Shown here piece by piece: positions 34,893 through 45,012 of a stretch of 64,000 nt of DNA. The DNA comes from Malania oleifera (taxonomy: Eukaryota > Streptophyta > Magnoliopsida > Santalales > Ximeniaceae). The stretch covers positions 63,337,040-63,401,039 of the forward strand of contig NC_080419.1 in the NCBI RefSeq assembly GCF_029873635.1, in the 5' to 3' direction. The first letter of the stretch is position 1. The number at the start of each line of letters is the position of its first letter. Both the position numbers and the translations under genes were made by a program. The notes below the pieces were generated by a model, which made no database searches, was not told where the DNA came from, and saw only the letters and a list, made by a program, of their open reading frames with translations.

Positions 34893-36139
34893 ATGATGGC
34901 TCGTGTTAGTGCATCCCCTTCATTTGAGGGAAGGTTAGTCACACACACTCCAGTATTTTTTGATGAAAACTATGCTGTATGGAAATTTAGAATGACTGTA
35001 TATGCGAAAGCTTTAAATTGGAGATTTTGTAAAGTTATTGATTAGGGTGATCGTGTGCTTGTTAAATCCATTGATTATACTGATGTTCCTAAATCTGAAT
35101 GTGAATTGATTGATACTGATAGGAAGTTAGTGCAAGTAAATTTTAATGTTATAAATACCTTACTGCATGCTTTAGATTCTAATGTTCTACGTAAGGTTAT
35201 TGCATGTAGCAGTGCTAAAGAGATCTAGGATGAACTTGAGAGGAGATATGGAGCATCCATGCAAAATAAAGTGACCACTCCTTGTGACTCAAGCCCTGCA
35301 GATCTTGAAGGAGGTAACCAATGCTTCGTTGCTTTAACTAATAATGAGGTAATCTCAACTCCTTCTGTTTTAGTAGATAAATATGGAAATGATTCATGTG
35401 CTAATTTAAATGATATATCTGATTCTAAATCATATGATAGTTATGATGATGAAAGCATGCCAACTTATGAAGAATTGCAACTTGAGTATGTTAGAATTCA
35501 TAAGTTGTTAAATCTTACAAGAAATATACTATTTTGGAAAACAAGTATGAAGCATGCATGAAAGAATGTGAATCTAAAGTTCTTACTGAAAGAGAAAATG
35601 ACCTGAAAATTAAAAGATTAGTGAGCAAGAATGAATCATTAGAAAAAGAAATGACTATCCTGAAATCTAAAATTTCTAATGATAATAATAAAGATCTTTT
35701 GATTGGAGAACTTGAACAAAAAGCAAACAACATAACTAAAGAGTTTATTAAATTACAAGATGTTTGCAAATGTCTTAAAAACTTGAAAATGCAAGAGCTA
35801 GAAAAGAAAATAGAAGACCAAACTAAGATCATCCACATGCTCACTAGAGGGAAGGACAATTTTGATAAGTTGTTAGGATCACAGAAGATGATGTTAGATA
35901 GAGAAGGTATAGGATACAACGGAGTTAGAAATAGAAAGAAGAAAAATTTGTATATGGGGTACTTTGTGAGAGAAGTAGATAATTGTGCTAGTACCTACTC
36001 TGGTCCATATACCCATACCTACTGTGCATTGTGTAAAAAGAAGGGACGTACCAAATTTGATTGTGCATTTAAAAGAAAAGGGGTTAAAATAAAACAAGTT
36101 TGGAGAGTGAAAGAAAAATCTGATCCCGACTCTTCTTGA
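34893..36139 (+). pseudogene. element E gag
   Basis: Starts MMARVSASPSFEGR. The first part carries the copia gag N-terminus (ENYAVWKFRMTVYAKALNW) and a UBN2-like stretch, with stops at about 35044 (Gln in element F) and 35227 (Trp in F). 35259-35561 is open and acidic. A frameshift near 35525 leads to 35534-36139, a 201-codon stretch of heptad-rich coiled coil (SLEKEMTILKSKISND...LEKKIEDQTKI) and a knuckle, CALCKKKGRTKFDC. The knuckle His is Arg here; F keeps the His. Close to F's gag throughout. Confidence 0.87.
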
Positions 36140-36259
36140 ACCAAATATGTTCCCTAGTATCCATAAGGTAGGTTAGAAAGACTCCATAAACCCTAGGTCT
36201 CATATTTAAATCATAGGGGGTCCTTCCATATGAGAATTGGTCAAATAAAAAATGTTGAC

Positions 36260-38702
36260 CAAGTTCGGGCTGCCGAACCCATTTGTGCCTTGGCACTTCG
36301 GGTAACCGAACTTGGAGTATGACCAGTGCATTCCATCACTCGGGGGGCTGAACTTCATAGTTCAAAAGTGTTCAGGCTACCGAAAGTAGTTCGGGTAACC
36401 GAATATGTAACGCCCCGAACCCTTAAACCCGGGTCCGGTGCATTATACCTGATCATATCCCGATAAATCATATTCCATAACATACACAGCGGAAAACATA
36501 ATCATAATCTACATATAACATAACACCAGAGTTTACTAATTCTAACTATAATCCATATTAAATCATCCATCACCAGCATTTTCATAAATCTACATAACTC
36601 CCAAAACAATTTAGTATTTTCACAATCATTCCTTACTCAATAGCCTTAAAACATAAAGGCATAAAACATAAATATTTACATTCCCCAAAATTAACATAGA
36701 AATATACCATTTTCTTTTTCTATTTCCCAATAATGCCATAAAAACCTCGAGCTCTCAAAGCTCGATCTCGAGAAAATCCTAAAAAAAAATAAATTCATAT
36801 TCGGGTGAGACACGTCTCAGTAAGGGAAGAAACCATATATTAAAACAGTGTGTGGCCAACATGAGTTTATATATACATAATACTTAACATTTGAAAATCC
36901 TTAACATAATTTCCGAAATCATTCCCTAATCCTAATCAAACACATGCAAATGTTTAACCCACAAGATTACCCAAGGATAGGGATGATTACCCACCCATAC
37001 AAGTAGCACCTCTCTGCTCTGATACATTTGAAAACCCAAAGGTCACAACTAAAGCATACTAGGACACTCACCTTACTCAGTAAGCTCTCAAGTGATAAAT
37101 TGATCTCGCACTCACACAATTCAAACAAAAGTTTACTGGCAAAGGCCCTAAGGATAGGGAAATCTACCCGCCCATACAAGTAGGTTCCCTCTTCCCTAGT
37201 ACGTTATGCGGCTATTGTCACATCTGTAGCTACTAGTGCACTCGCCTTACTCATCAAGCCCTCAGGCGAAAGGTACGCCTCGCCCAATCGTAACATGTTC
37301 TACGTACATACATACTTCTAATATCATAATACATCATTCTTTCCATCGTTATTCAATCATTCACATTCCTTCATGTTCATAATTTAACATTTCCTTGTGT
37401 TTCACTTTAAGTGACTCTTTCCCATTTGTATCATTCACATTTCACATTTCATTTCATTGCATTGTCATTCCATTGTCATTTCATTTCATAACATTTTCAT
37501 TTCATTGCTTTGTACTACAGCCGCTCTTTAGCCGTCATTTGTTAGTCCACATAGAAATGCGCTAGAATCTAACACAACTCCTTTTAGCCGTCATCAGTTA
37601 GTCCACATAGAAATGAGCTAGATCTACTAACTCGGCTTTCAGCTGTTGTACCTTTACATGGTTGCATTTAACATACACAGGCAATATTGTCCATATCATA
37701 TTTTATTTTCATTGCTTTACTTACTTAGCCTGCATCTCATACATTTAACATATATTTGCACAAAATTTACATTTACTCATGCTACACAATTTAATAGTAA
37801 AATTCATACATATTTCTTATAAAATAAGCCAACCCACATTTAACATTTATATGCTCAAAATACATTTCATTTCTTATTTAATTCATCAGAAAATTCTTTC
37901 GACTTTCATTCGTTCACTTTCATATATGCATAATTATATCGACAATCCTAGGCTCAGAAAACATAAATTTCATGGCTGGCATTTTAAACCCACATAAAAA
38001 AAACATATATACATAAATAACACATAGTTATTTTTTAATTCATGAAAAACCTGATTTAATATATAAATTTTCACCTTACCTGATTTCTTGAACTACGCCA
38101 ACAGGGACTCCGAAAAATACCTGCGGCGCTCACCCGGACCCTGAAATTAAATTCCTAGTTCTAATAAATTATTTCTGAATAAAATATTATTTAAATATTA
38201 CCTAGGGCCATAATTCCTAAATAAATAATAATACCCTTAAATATAACCAAATTTCTCAAATCCCACTCTCGCTTTGGAGTAGGGTCTAGAAAATCTCAAT
38301 TGACAAATTACCTACGTCAAAATGACGGTGACGACGACTAGGACCACATGGTGGTGTCTGATCATTGATTTAACCGCATATTAACAGCGAAATTGAGAAA
38401 ATGCGGAAAAATTACATTTTCCTAGGAGCAGTGCCTAAGTCGTTCCTACGACAAATCTGCTCCAGTAGAAATGTCGATGGCAGAGCCAGGAATCCAATGA
38501 CACCTTCTGTTTCTCGATCCATCGCAAACTCACCAAGAAATTGAGAGAGAAAGAGACGGAGATGGAGGTGGCTGGCGCTGCATGCAGGAAGTTTTAGGCG
38601 GGGGTTGCTGCCTGCTCCAACTTCTTCTTCTTTCTTCTTTCTTCTTTCTTCTTTCTTCTTTTTCTTTCTTTTACTTTACTTTATATATATTATAATAACT
38701 TA

Positions 38703-38743
<41 letters not shown>

Positions 38744-38843
38744 TTCTAATTAGTTTTTTTTTTTAAATCCAATGTAAAAATATTTAATTTAATAACTAAT
38801 TATTTAATTATTTAATTTATCTTAATTTAATTTAATTTCTTTA

Positions 38844-38882
<39 letters not shown>

Positions 38883-39180
38883 TTCCTATGCCATTCCTTT
38901 TATTTATTTATCTGTTATTTTATTTATTTTTTTTTCAAATTATTTTAATCCTTTAAAATTTTCGGGTCTTTACAGAATATATTTTCGAGTAATTGAATCA
39001 TTAATTTAGCCAACCGAACTTTGCAGTTCAAATTGAGTTTGGGCTACCGAGCATTGGTAAACTAAAAAGGCGTTTGAACTTTAGCCAACCGAACCTATGT
39101 TCGGTCAATAGAACAAACTTAGTGCCCTCTATAATTATTGCAGTTCGGGCGACCAAATCACTGTTTAGGTGCCCAAACCA
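36260..39180. repeat. internal palindrome cluster between gag and aORF of E
   Basis: Two parts, 36260-36405 and 38975-39180, separated by the solo LTR. About a dozen TTCGGGYNNCCGAAC-type motifs (for example TTCGGGTAACCGAA at about 36298-36311 and again at 36390-36403). It is the same motif class as in the LTRs but lies inside the element, ahead of the aORF. Confidence 0.75.
36406..38974 (-). mobile_element. gypsy solo LTR (Tekay-related)
   Basis: 2569 bp, TGTAACGCCC...GTCTTTACA, flanked by GAATA on both sides (36401-36405 and 38975-38979). No internal region. A stretch at about 36803-36830 (GTGAGACACGTCTCAGTAAG) is shared with the Tekay LTRs (5085-5105), which suggests the same lineage and minus orientation. 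It contains a run of TTTCTTC repeats (38625-38665), an (AT)n run (38700-38741) and an (ATT)n run (38847-38882). Confidence 0.88.
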
Positions 39181-39315
39181 CGCTGTTAAAATTGAAAACC
39201 TGCGTAAATTGTGTCATTTTTCGTCCATCCTTGAGAGCTCCTCCGGTTTTCCTCACTTCCAGCCACTCCATTTTCATTTCCAGCTTAGTGCCTTTTAGGA
39301 AAACTTTTTCCCACC

Positions 39316-40467
39316 ATGTCTAGAGACCAAAGACGCACTGCGGTAGGCATTCCACTTGATCAATGGTTCCATACATCTGAGAGACGGATCAAGTATGATA
39401 AAGTTTTCCACCTCAAGGATCCCATCCTTGGTAAGATCATGGACATCGAATTTATACAAACTCACTTCAACAATGTGTTGGATATGTTCAAGTACCAGGG
39501 TTGGTACGAGTTCATTGCTTTCCAGCCCAAGGGCATGTATCCTATGCTCATCTGGCTATTCTATGCCAACCTTGGGCAGGATGGCTAGGGTTATTATTCT
39601 CCGATGTTCGAGATTGACATCTGCTTCAACGACCATACCTAGTGGAGGTGTTTGACATCCAGCGTGGCTACTTCGTTTGTCCTGATTCGACCTCCACCTG
39701 GATTAATGAGTATGACTTTACGGTGAGCACCTTTGTGAACCTTGTTATGTCGCATCCTATAACTGACCTAGCACACACACACCTAGCTACAAATCTCTGA
39801 CTTTGGAGGCAAAGGTGGTACATCACCTGATTTCATACAATATACTACCAAAGTCGGGATCTAGGGATCACGTGTCTTATTTGGATTGCTTCGTAATGTG
39901 GTGTCTATTAACGAGGAAGAAGTTGGATCTCCCTAGATTGATCCTCCAATGGATGTTTGTTAAAACTGTGGGAAAGAGGATCATACTGCCCTACGGTGGT
40001 ATTCTTTCTAGGCTATTTGTTAGGGAGAGGGTCACCAGCACTACATATGCTGTAATTAAGAAGGTTAAGCCTCCGACATCTTTACCTCTACTACCCTGAA
40101 GTTAATGTGGTACGAGCTCGCTGGCAACATGTGGTTGCCCACTGTTTCTGAGAGAGGTCCAGGCGCTCAGGAGATCCCACAGGAGTTGCCCCATATGCCG
40201 TCTAACACCGAGATCATGGTGGTCATCACTTGTATAACTGCTTCATTTGAGGAGTTCAGGACCTCCATGACAGAGCAGGCGTCCTCCTCCCATGCTAGAC
40301 TTGATGCTCTCTATGGCAAGTTCTCCGAGTTCCAGTCTGATGTGCAGGCAAACTTTCATATCCTCGGTGAGTGCTTAAGAAAGATGAATGATGAGGAGGA
40401 TATTAGGGAGGATCAGATGGAGATGAGTGGTGATGAGGACGACGATCCCGATGATGGGGACACTTAA
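39316..40467 (+). pseudogene. additional ORF (aORF) of element E
   Basis: Start at 39316 (MSRDQRRTAVGIPLDQWFH). It is open for 90 codons, then a stop at 39586. The reading then moves between frames: VEVFDIQRGYFVCPD (39640-39685), then 39803-40099 (VVHHLISYNILPKSGSRDHV, LILQWMFVKT, ILPYGGILSRLF), then 40105-40467. The pattern GWYEF...YPMLIWLFYANL followed by an HHLISYNILP-type helix resembles the 'putative plant transposon protein' domain. The last 120 codons form a short coiled coil (SSSHARLDALYGKFSEFQSD) and an acidic tail ending at 40467. It matches the domain order of B's aORF. Biochemical function unknown. Confidence 0.7.
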
Positions 40468-41220
40468 AGATGTGCCTTGAGGATCAATTGCTCCATACTC
40501 TATCCATACTTTATCTATTTTATGAGTTATCTATATACACATGCATTTATATATATCTGGGGTTGTAATAACTTTAAATAGCTTTTTATTTTTACTCTTT
40601 CAGTTGTACACATTCACCACACACATACACAAATAGATATTGATACTCTAATGTGGTGATTGTCATTTTGATCATGCTTTTATATATATATCTATACATC
40701 TGATGATGATTAGCTTGCATGCTTTGTATATTTACTTGATTATTCTACTGAAATGCATGCCTGTGATGAAAGCCTCCAGCATAGCGGATGCAATGATTGA
40801 GAATTTCCTGTGGGTAGAATTAGGTTCTCACATGCTCAAAACTCTTGATATACTACTTGTTTGAGAATCCTTTTGTGCAAGTTAATTTGGGAAATGTACC
40901 GTTTACAAACGGCATGCTGCCGAATTTTTTGTACACATTTTCCCAAAAATGTTGAAATATTTTTCAAAATTGAAAATATATGTGCATGTAAAATTTGGTT
41001 TTGGATTTTAAAATATCTATACTTAGCTCATTTTAAAACTTAAATCTTTTGGAGCTGCTTGTGGATATATAATTGAATGCTTTGAAATTGGCAAGTTTTT
41101 ATGGGATAAGTCATATTTTCAAACAAAATGCTGCCGAAATTTTTCAAAATCATTGCACATATTTTATATATTTTCTAAGTGCTGAATATCTTAAAACTTG
41201 AGTTGTGCTTTCTTGCACTG
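40468..41220 (+). other. 3' untranslated region of element E, first part
   Basis: No coding potential. Two copies of the motif TTTCAAACGGCATGCTGCCG or its variants lie at 40900-40930 and 41113-41145. A third is at 43376-43405 after the LINE. Confidence 0.7.
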
Positions 41221-42826
41221 TACAACAACAACAACGAAACCAAGCCTTAGTTCCACTAAGTGGGGTCGGCTATATAAATCCTTTTCCGCCAATTTATGCG
41301 ATCATGGATCATTTCTTTTGATAGATTCAAAGATATTAAATCCTTACTCACTATCTCCTCCCAAGTTATTTTAGGTCTACCCCTACTCCTTCTACTGCCC
41401 CCCATAGTAACTAAGTCACTCTTCCTCACAGGTGCACTATAAGGCCTACGTTGCAAGTGTCCATACCATCTGAGTCGTCCTTCCCTTATCTTATCTTCTA
41501 TAGGAGCTACACCTAACTTACCACAAATATGTTCATTCCTTAATTTATCTTTCAATGTTATACCACTCATCCATCTAAGCATCCTCATCTCGGCAACTTT
41601 TACTTTTTGGATATTATGTTTCTTCCTCGCCCAACATTCTGATCCATATAGCATAGCTGGTCTTATAGCTGTCCTATAAAACTTCCCTTTCAATTTTAAG
41701 GGTATTCTACGATCACATAGAACACTTGAAGAACTTCTCCATTTTACCCAACCTGCTTTAACTCTATGCATTACATCATCTTCAATTTTTCCTTCAGCTT
41801 GCATAATAGATCCAAGGTATCGAAATCTATAAGTGCTATTTATTTCTTCATCATCAAGTTTAACTTTGTCTCCAATATTCCTCCTATCATTGCTAAAATT
41901 ACATTTCATATATTCTGTTTTATTTCTACTTATCTTAAAGCCTCTAGATTCCAAAGCTTCTCTCCCTAATTCTAACTCAGCCTCTACTCCATCCCTAGTT
42001 TCATCAATTAATACAATATCATCTGCAAACAACATACACCATGGAACCTCCTTTTGAATACTTTTAGTCAATTGGTCCATCACTAAAGCAAAAAGATAAG
42101 GACTCAAAGCAGATTCTTGATGTACACCTATGGTAATTGGAAATTCTCTAGTTTCTCCTTCTATAGTCTTTACACTAGTCATTACTCCATCGTACATATC
42201 CTTAATGACATCGGTATACCTACAACATACACCCTTTTTTTCTAAAACCCACCATAGAACTTCCCTAGGTATCCTATCATATGCTTTCTCAAGGTCAATA
42301 AATATCATATGCAAGTCCCTCTTCTTTTCTCTAAACTTTTCCATTAATCTTCTTAAAAGATAAATAGCTTCTGTGGTAGATCTCCCAGGCATAAAACCAA
42401 ATTGATTTTCTGAGATCTTCGTTTCTAACCTTAATCTTTGTTCAACTACTCTTTCCCATAGTTTCATCGTATGACTCATAAGTTTAATTCTACGATAGTT
42501 ATTACAATTTTGAATATCTCCTTTATTTTTGTATATAGGTATTAAAGTGTTTTTCCTCCATTCATCTGGCATTTTCTTAGTTTTTACAATTGTATAAAAT
42601 AAATTAGTTAACCATATAATTCCGTTATCACCCAAGCATTTCCAAACTTCAATTGGGATGTTATCTGGTCCCATAGCTTTCCTATTTTTCATCTTTTTTA
42701 GTGCAAACTTAACTTCGTTAACTCTAATTTTTCGAATAAATCTTATATTTTTAGTCTTTTCCTCATTTGACAATTCTAAATTTAAGCCTTCTATTTGGTT
42801 TTCGTTAAACAACTTACTAAAGAAAA
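41221..42826 (-). mobile_element. 5'-truncated RTE-type LINE with open reverse transcriptase frame
   Basis: On the minus strand a continuous frame of about 523 codons from about 42826 to 41256 encodes a non-LTR RT: KNRKAMGPDNIPIEVWK, NYRRIKLMSHTMKLWE, FGFMPGRSTTEAI, DLEKAYDR, and catalytic CMLFADDIVLI with both Asp intact, then the RTE-like C-terminal region (RWYGHLQRRP). The endonuclease is missing, so the copy is 5' truncated. It ends in the (TTGTTG)n-type tail (plus-strand TACAACAACAACAACG at 41221), typical of plant RTE elements. The first codons of the open frame (MKWLPLRIC) belong to the flanking element. Only the 4-bp TGCA is shared by the two flanks. Confidence 0.9.
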
Positions 42827-43663
42827 TGCATATTCTTAGGGGGAGCCACTTCACTTTAAATCATACGGCTTTAAGAAAAATGAAATGTATTTTATACTCT
42901 AATTCTATATCTTGTGGAAATACATTAACAAGTGGTAAATGTGCACGTTTGTAAACTTTTAATTGGCATCATTTTAATAAAAAGCTAACAAGTGGTAACA
43001 AGATAACTAGTGGTTTCTAACAATTGGTATCATATTTTTCTACCATGTAGTTGTAACAAATGGTATCAGTCCCACATATCTTTTCTTGTTTTATATCTCA
43101 TGGGAATGCATATTTTTGCTAGCAAGCGAAACTCAAAAATGATTATGATAGATTTTTGAAATCTTTTTGAAAGGTTGAGTGAAAGCCAAATGTAAAATTA
43201 ATCTTCATCCTTGCATAATCATCAATTGGGGGAGAATAGGAAATTTAGATTGCTAAATCTTTTATGCTGCATGATAATATTAGCCTTTAACTTATGTACT
43301 ATTTGAGTTGATTGGTTGAAATGTGCTATATACTGTTGGTTGAAACTCAAAACAGGTCACTTAGGTACAAAATGGTCTACTTTCAAATGGCATGTTGCCA
43401 ATTTTTTTAGAAATCCTCCCATATACCTTTTGTATCTAAATGATTTCCTTTGCCTTCATGCTATATTTCTTAACCCTTTTTGCTGTTGTCAAAAGGGGGA
43501 GAAGAGGCAAAACTGGGTACATTGATAAATTTAAATTTAATAACCCATTGATAAATTAGTTAATTTGAGCTTTAATTGTCTTTATGCATAAAGTCACAGA
43601 GAGTCCTTCTTGGCTGTACCCACTTTTGCATAAAATATTTGTCATCATCAAAATGGGGGAGAT
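42827..43663 (+). promoter_or_regulatory. 3' region and polypurine tracts of element E, second part
   Basis: Purine tracts: TAGGGGGAGCC at about 42837, AAAAGGGGGAGAAG at about 43491-43504, and the terminal AAAATGGGGGAGAT at 43650-43663 abutting the LTR. 43637-43653 is the left arm of the inverted repeat described in the findings. Confidence 0.8.
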
Positions 43664-45012
43664 TGTTGACCTAATAGGTCACACCCAGTTTTGATCATGA
43701 CAAATACCCTTGGAACTAATGTTTGTACTAAGGCTTGCATGCATGCTCACCTTACGCGCGTATTCATACTAAAATATACATCATGATGGCGTGTGGTGAT
43801 CAAGCGGAAGAATGAAGAAATATGTGTTGTAATTTGTAATTTTTATTCATTTTCTTCATCCTAGGATGTAAATTTAATTATGGCCTATACACCTATGGCT
43901 TGTATTAATTTGCATCATGCATGATAGGTAGGTATGCTCAAATCGACCCTAATTGGACTTTAGGTACCTACACATAGTGCACATAGTTCCCAACATCACT
44001 TATTATATCAGGGGAGTTAAATGAAGCTAAATTGGACTTTAAATGAAAATATTGTGAGAGGCCGACCGACCGAACCTGTGGCTTTTAAAACACCTAAGGC
44101 GACCGAACCGTGGACAAGTTAACATGTTGACTTGTGTTTGGCAGACTGAACCATTTTTTAACATATCTTCCTAGGTTGATCGAACTCGTGTAAGAGTACT
44201 TTTCACCAACCCGAGCGCCCGAACCTTAGCATTCAAAATGGCCTCGGGTGACCGAACTTGTTAGTTCGGTTAACCGAATTGTACTCCGGGCACCTGAACT
44301 ACAGTCTTTTTGGGAATAGCCTCTGTTCAGCTAACTGAAGCATATTTCAGGCAATCGAACCTCAAAAATACTTGTTTTGCATTGAGTCTGTTCAGGCACC
44401 CGAATCTTAGACCGGGCACCCGAAACTCTCAGGTTGAATTAATTTTAACTGAGATAAAATGGGGTAAATTGGGTTAATTTTTCTAATCTCTTATTAAATT
44501 TTTCTAATAATTCCCATTGGGTCCCCAACGGTCATAAATTAGCCCTTGCCTATATATACATGTTCATTTGCTTTGATTAGCAGTGATTAGCTAGATCATT
44601 AAGGCCAAAATTCTCTCAAATTCAAAAATCATTTTATAGCCTATACTACTCCCATACACTCATACACTCCATATTCCTTGATTATTCAAGTGTTGTGAGT
44701 ATATTTAGTGTGCTTATGCTTCATTCTAATTCGCTCATACTCTCATTTGTTGTATTGATTGATTGATTTTTATTGAGAGTAAAGCATTAAGTTCTTCCAC
44801 ATATTTTATTTGATAAATCTTGTGGGGGAAGACTTAGAGGCTTGTGGTTCTTGCATTGTCATTGCAAGTTACCTTAGCCTTTATTTTTGGGTGCGAAAAT
44901 CATTTTCAGGCTTGCATTCAAACATCTCTTGTGCTTAGTATATTGAGAACATCTTGTTAAGATTGTTTGAATCATCTTGCTAGCATTTTTGAAACCTTGA
45001 TCTGATATTGTG
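43664..45012 (+). repeat. partial 3' LTR of element E
   Basis: Aligns with 32841 to about 34182 of the 5' LTR, then is cut at GATATTGTG (45012) by element F. It holds a cluster with perfect TTCGGTTAACCGAA (44265-44278), an intact CCCAACGGTCA at 44524-44534 and a TATA box at 44551. The remaining third of the LTR is not found in the window. Confidence 0.88.
44524..44559 (+). promoter_or_regulatory. AACGG core and TATA box of E 3' LTR
   Basis: CCCAACGGTCA fits the published M-phase-specific activator consensus YCYAACGGYYA at every position. TATATATAC starts at 44551. The gap after AACGG (44527-44531) is 19 bp. Confidence 0.65.

Larger units (their letters stand above)
32841..45012 (+). mobile_element. 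non-autonomous Sirevirus-like element E (gag plus aORF, no pol)
   Basis: 5' LTR 32841-34840, primer site, gag 34893-36139, palindrome cluster, aORF 39316-40467, 3' untranslated region with purine tracts, and partial 3' LTR 43664-45012. After removing the solo LTR 36406-38974, only about 600 bp separate the end of gag from the aORF. No protease, integrase, RT or RNase H motif is visible anywhere inside. It must have relied on proteins from another element. A LINE (41221-42826) is nested in its 3' region, and element F interrupts its 3' LTR. Confidence 0.8.

Noticed and set aside
41766-42363. Plus-strand frames across the LINE
   Set aside because: Antisense shadows of the reverse transcriptase frame.
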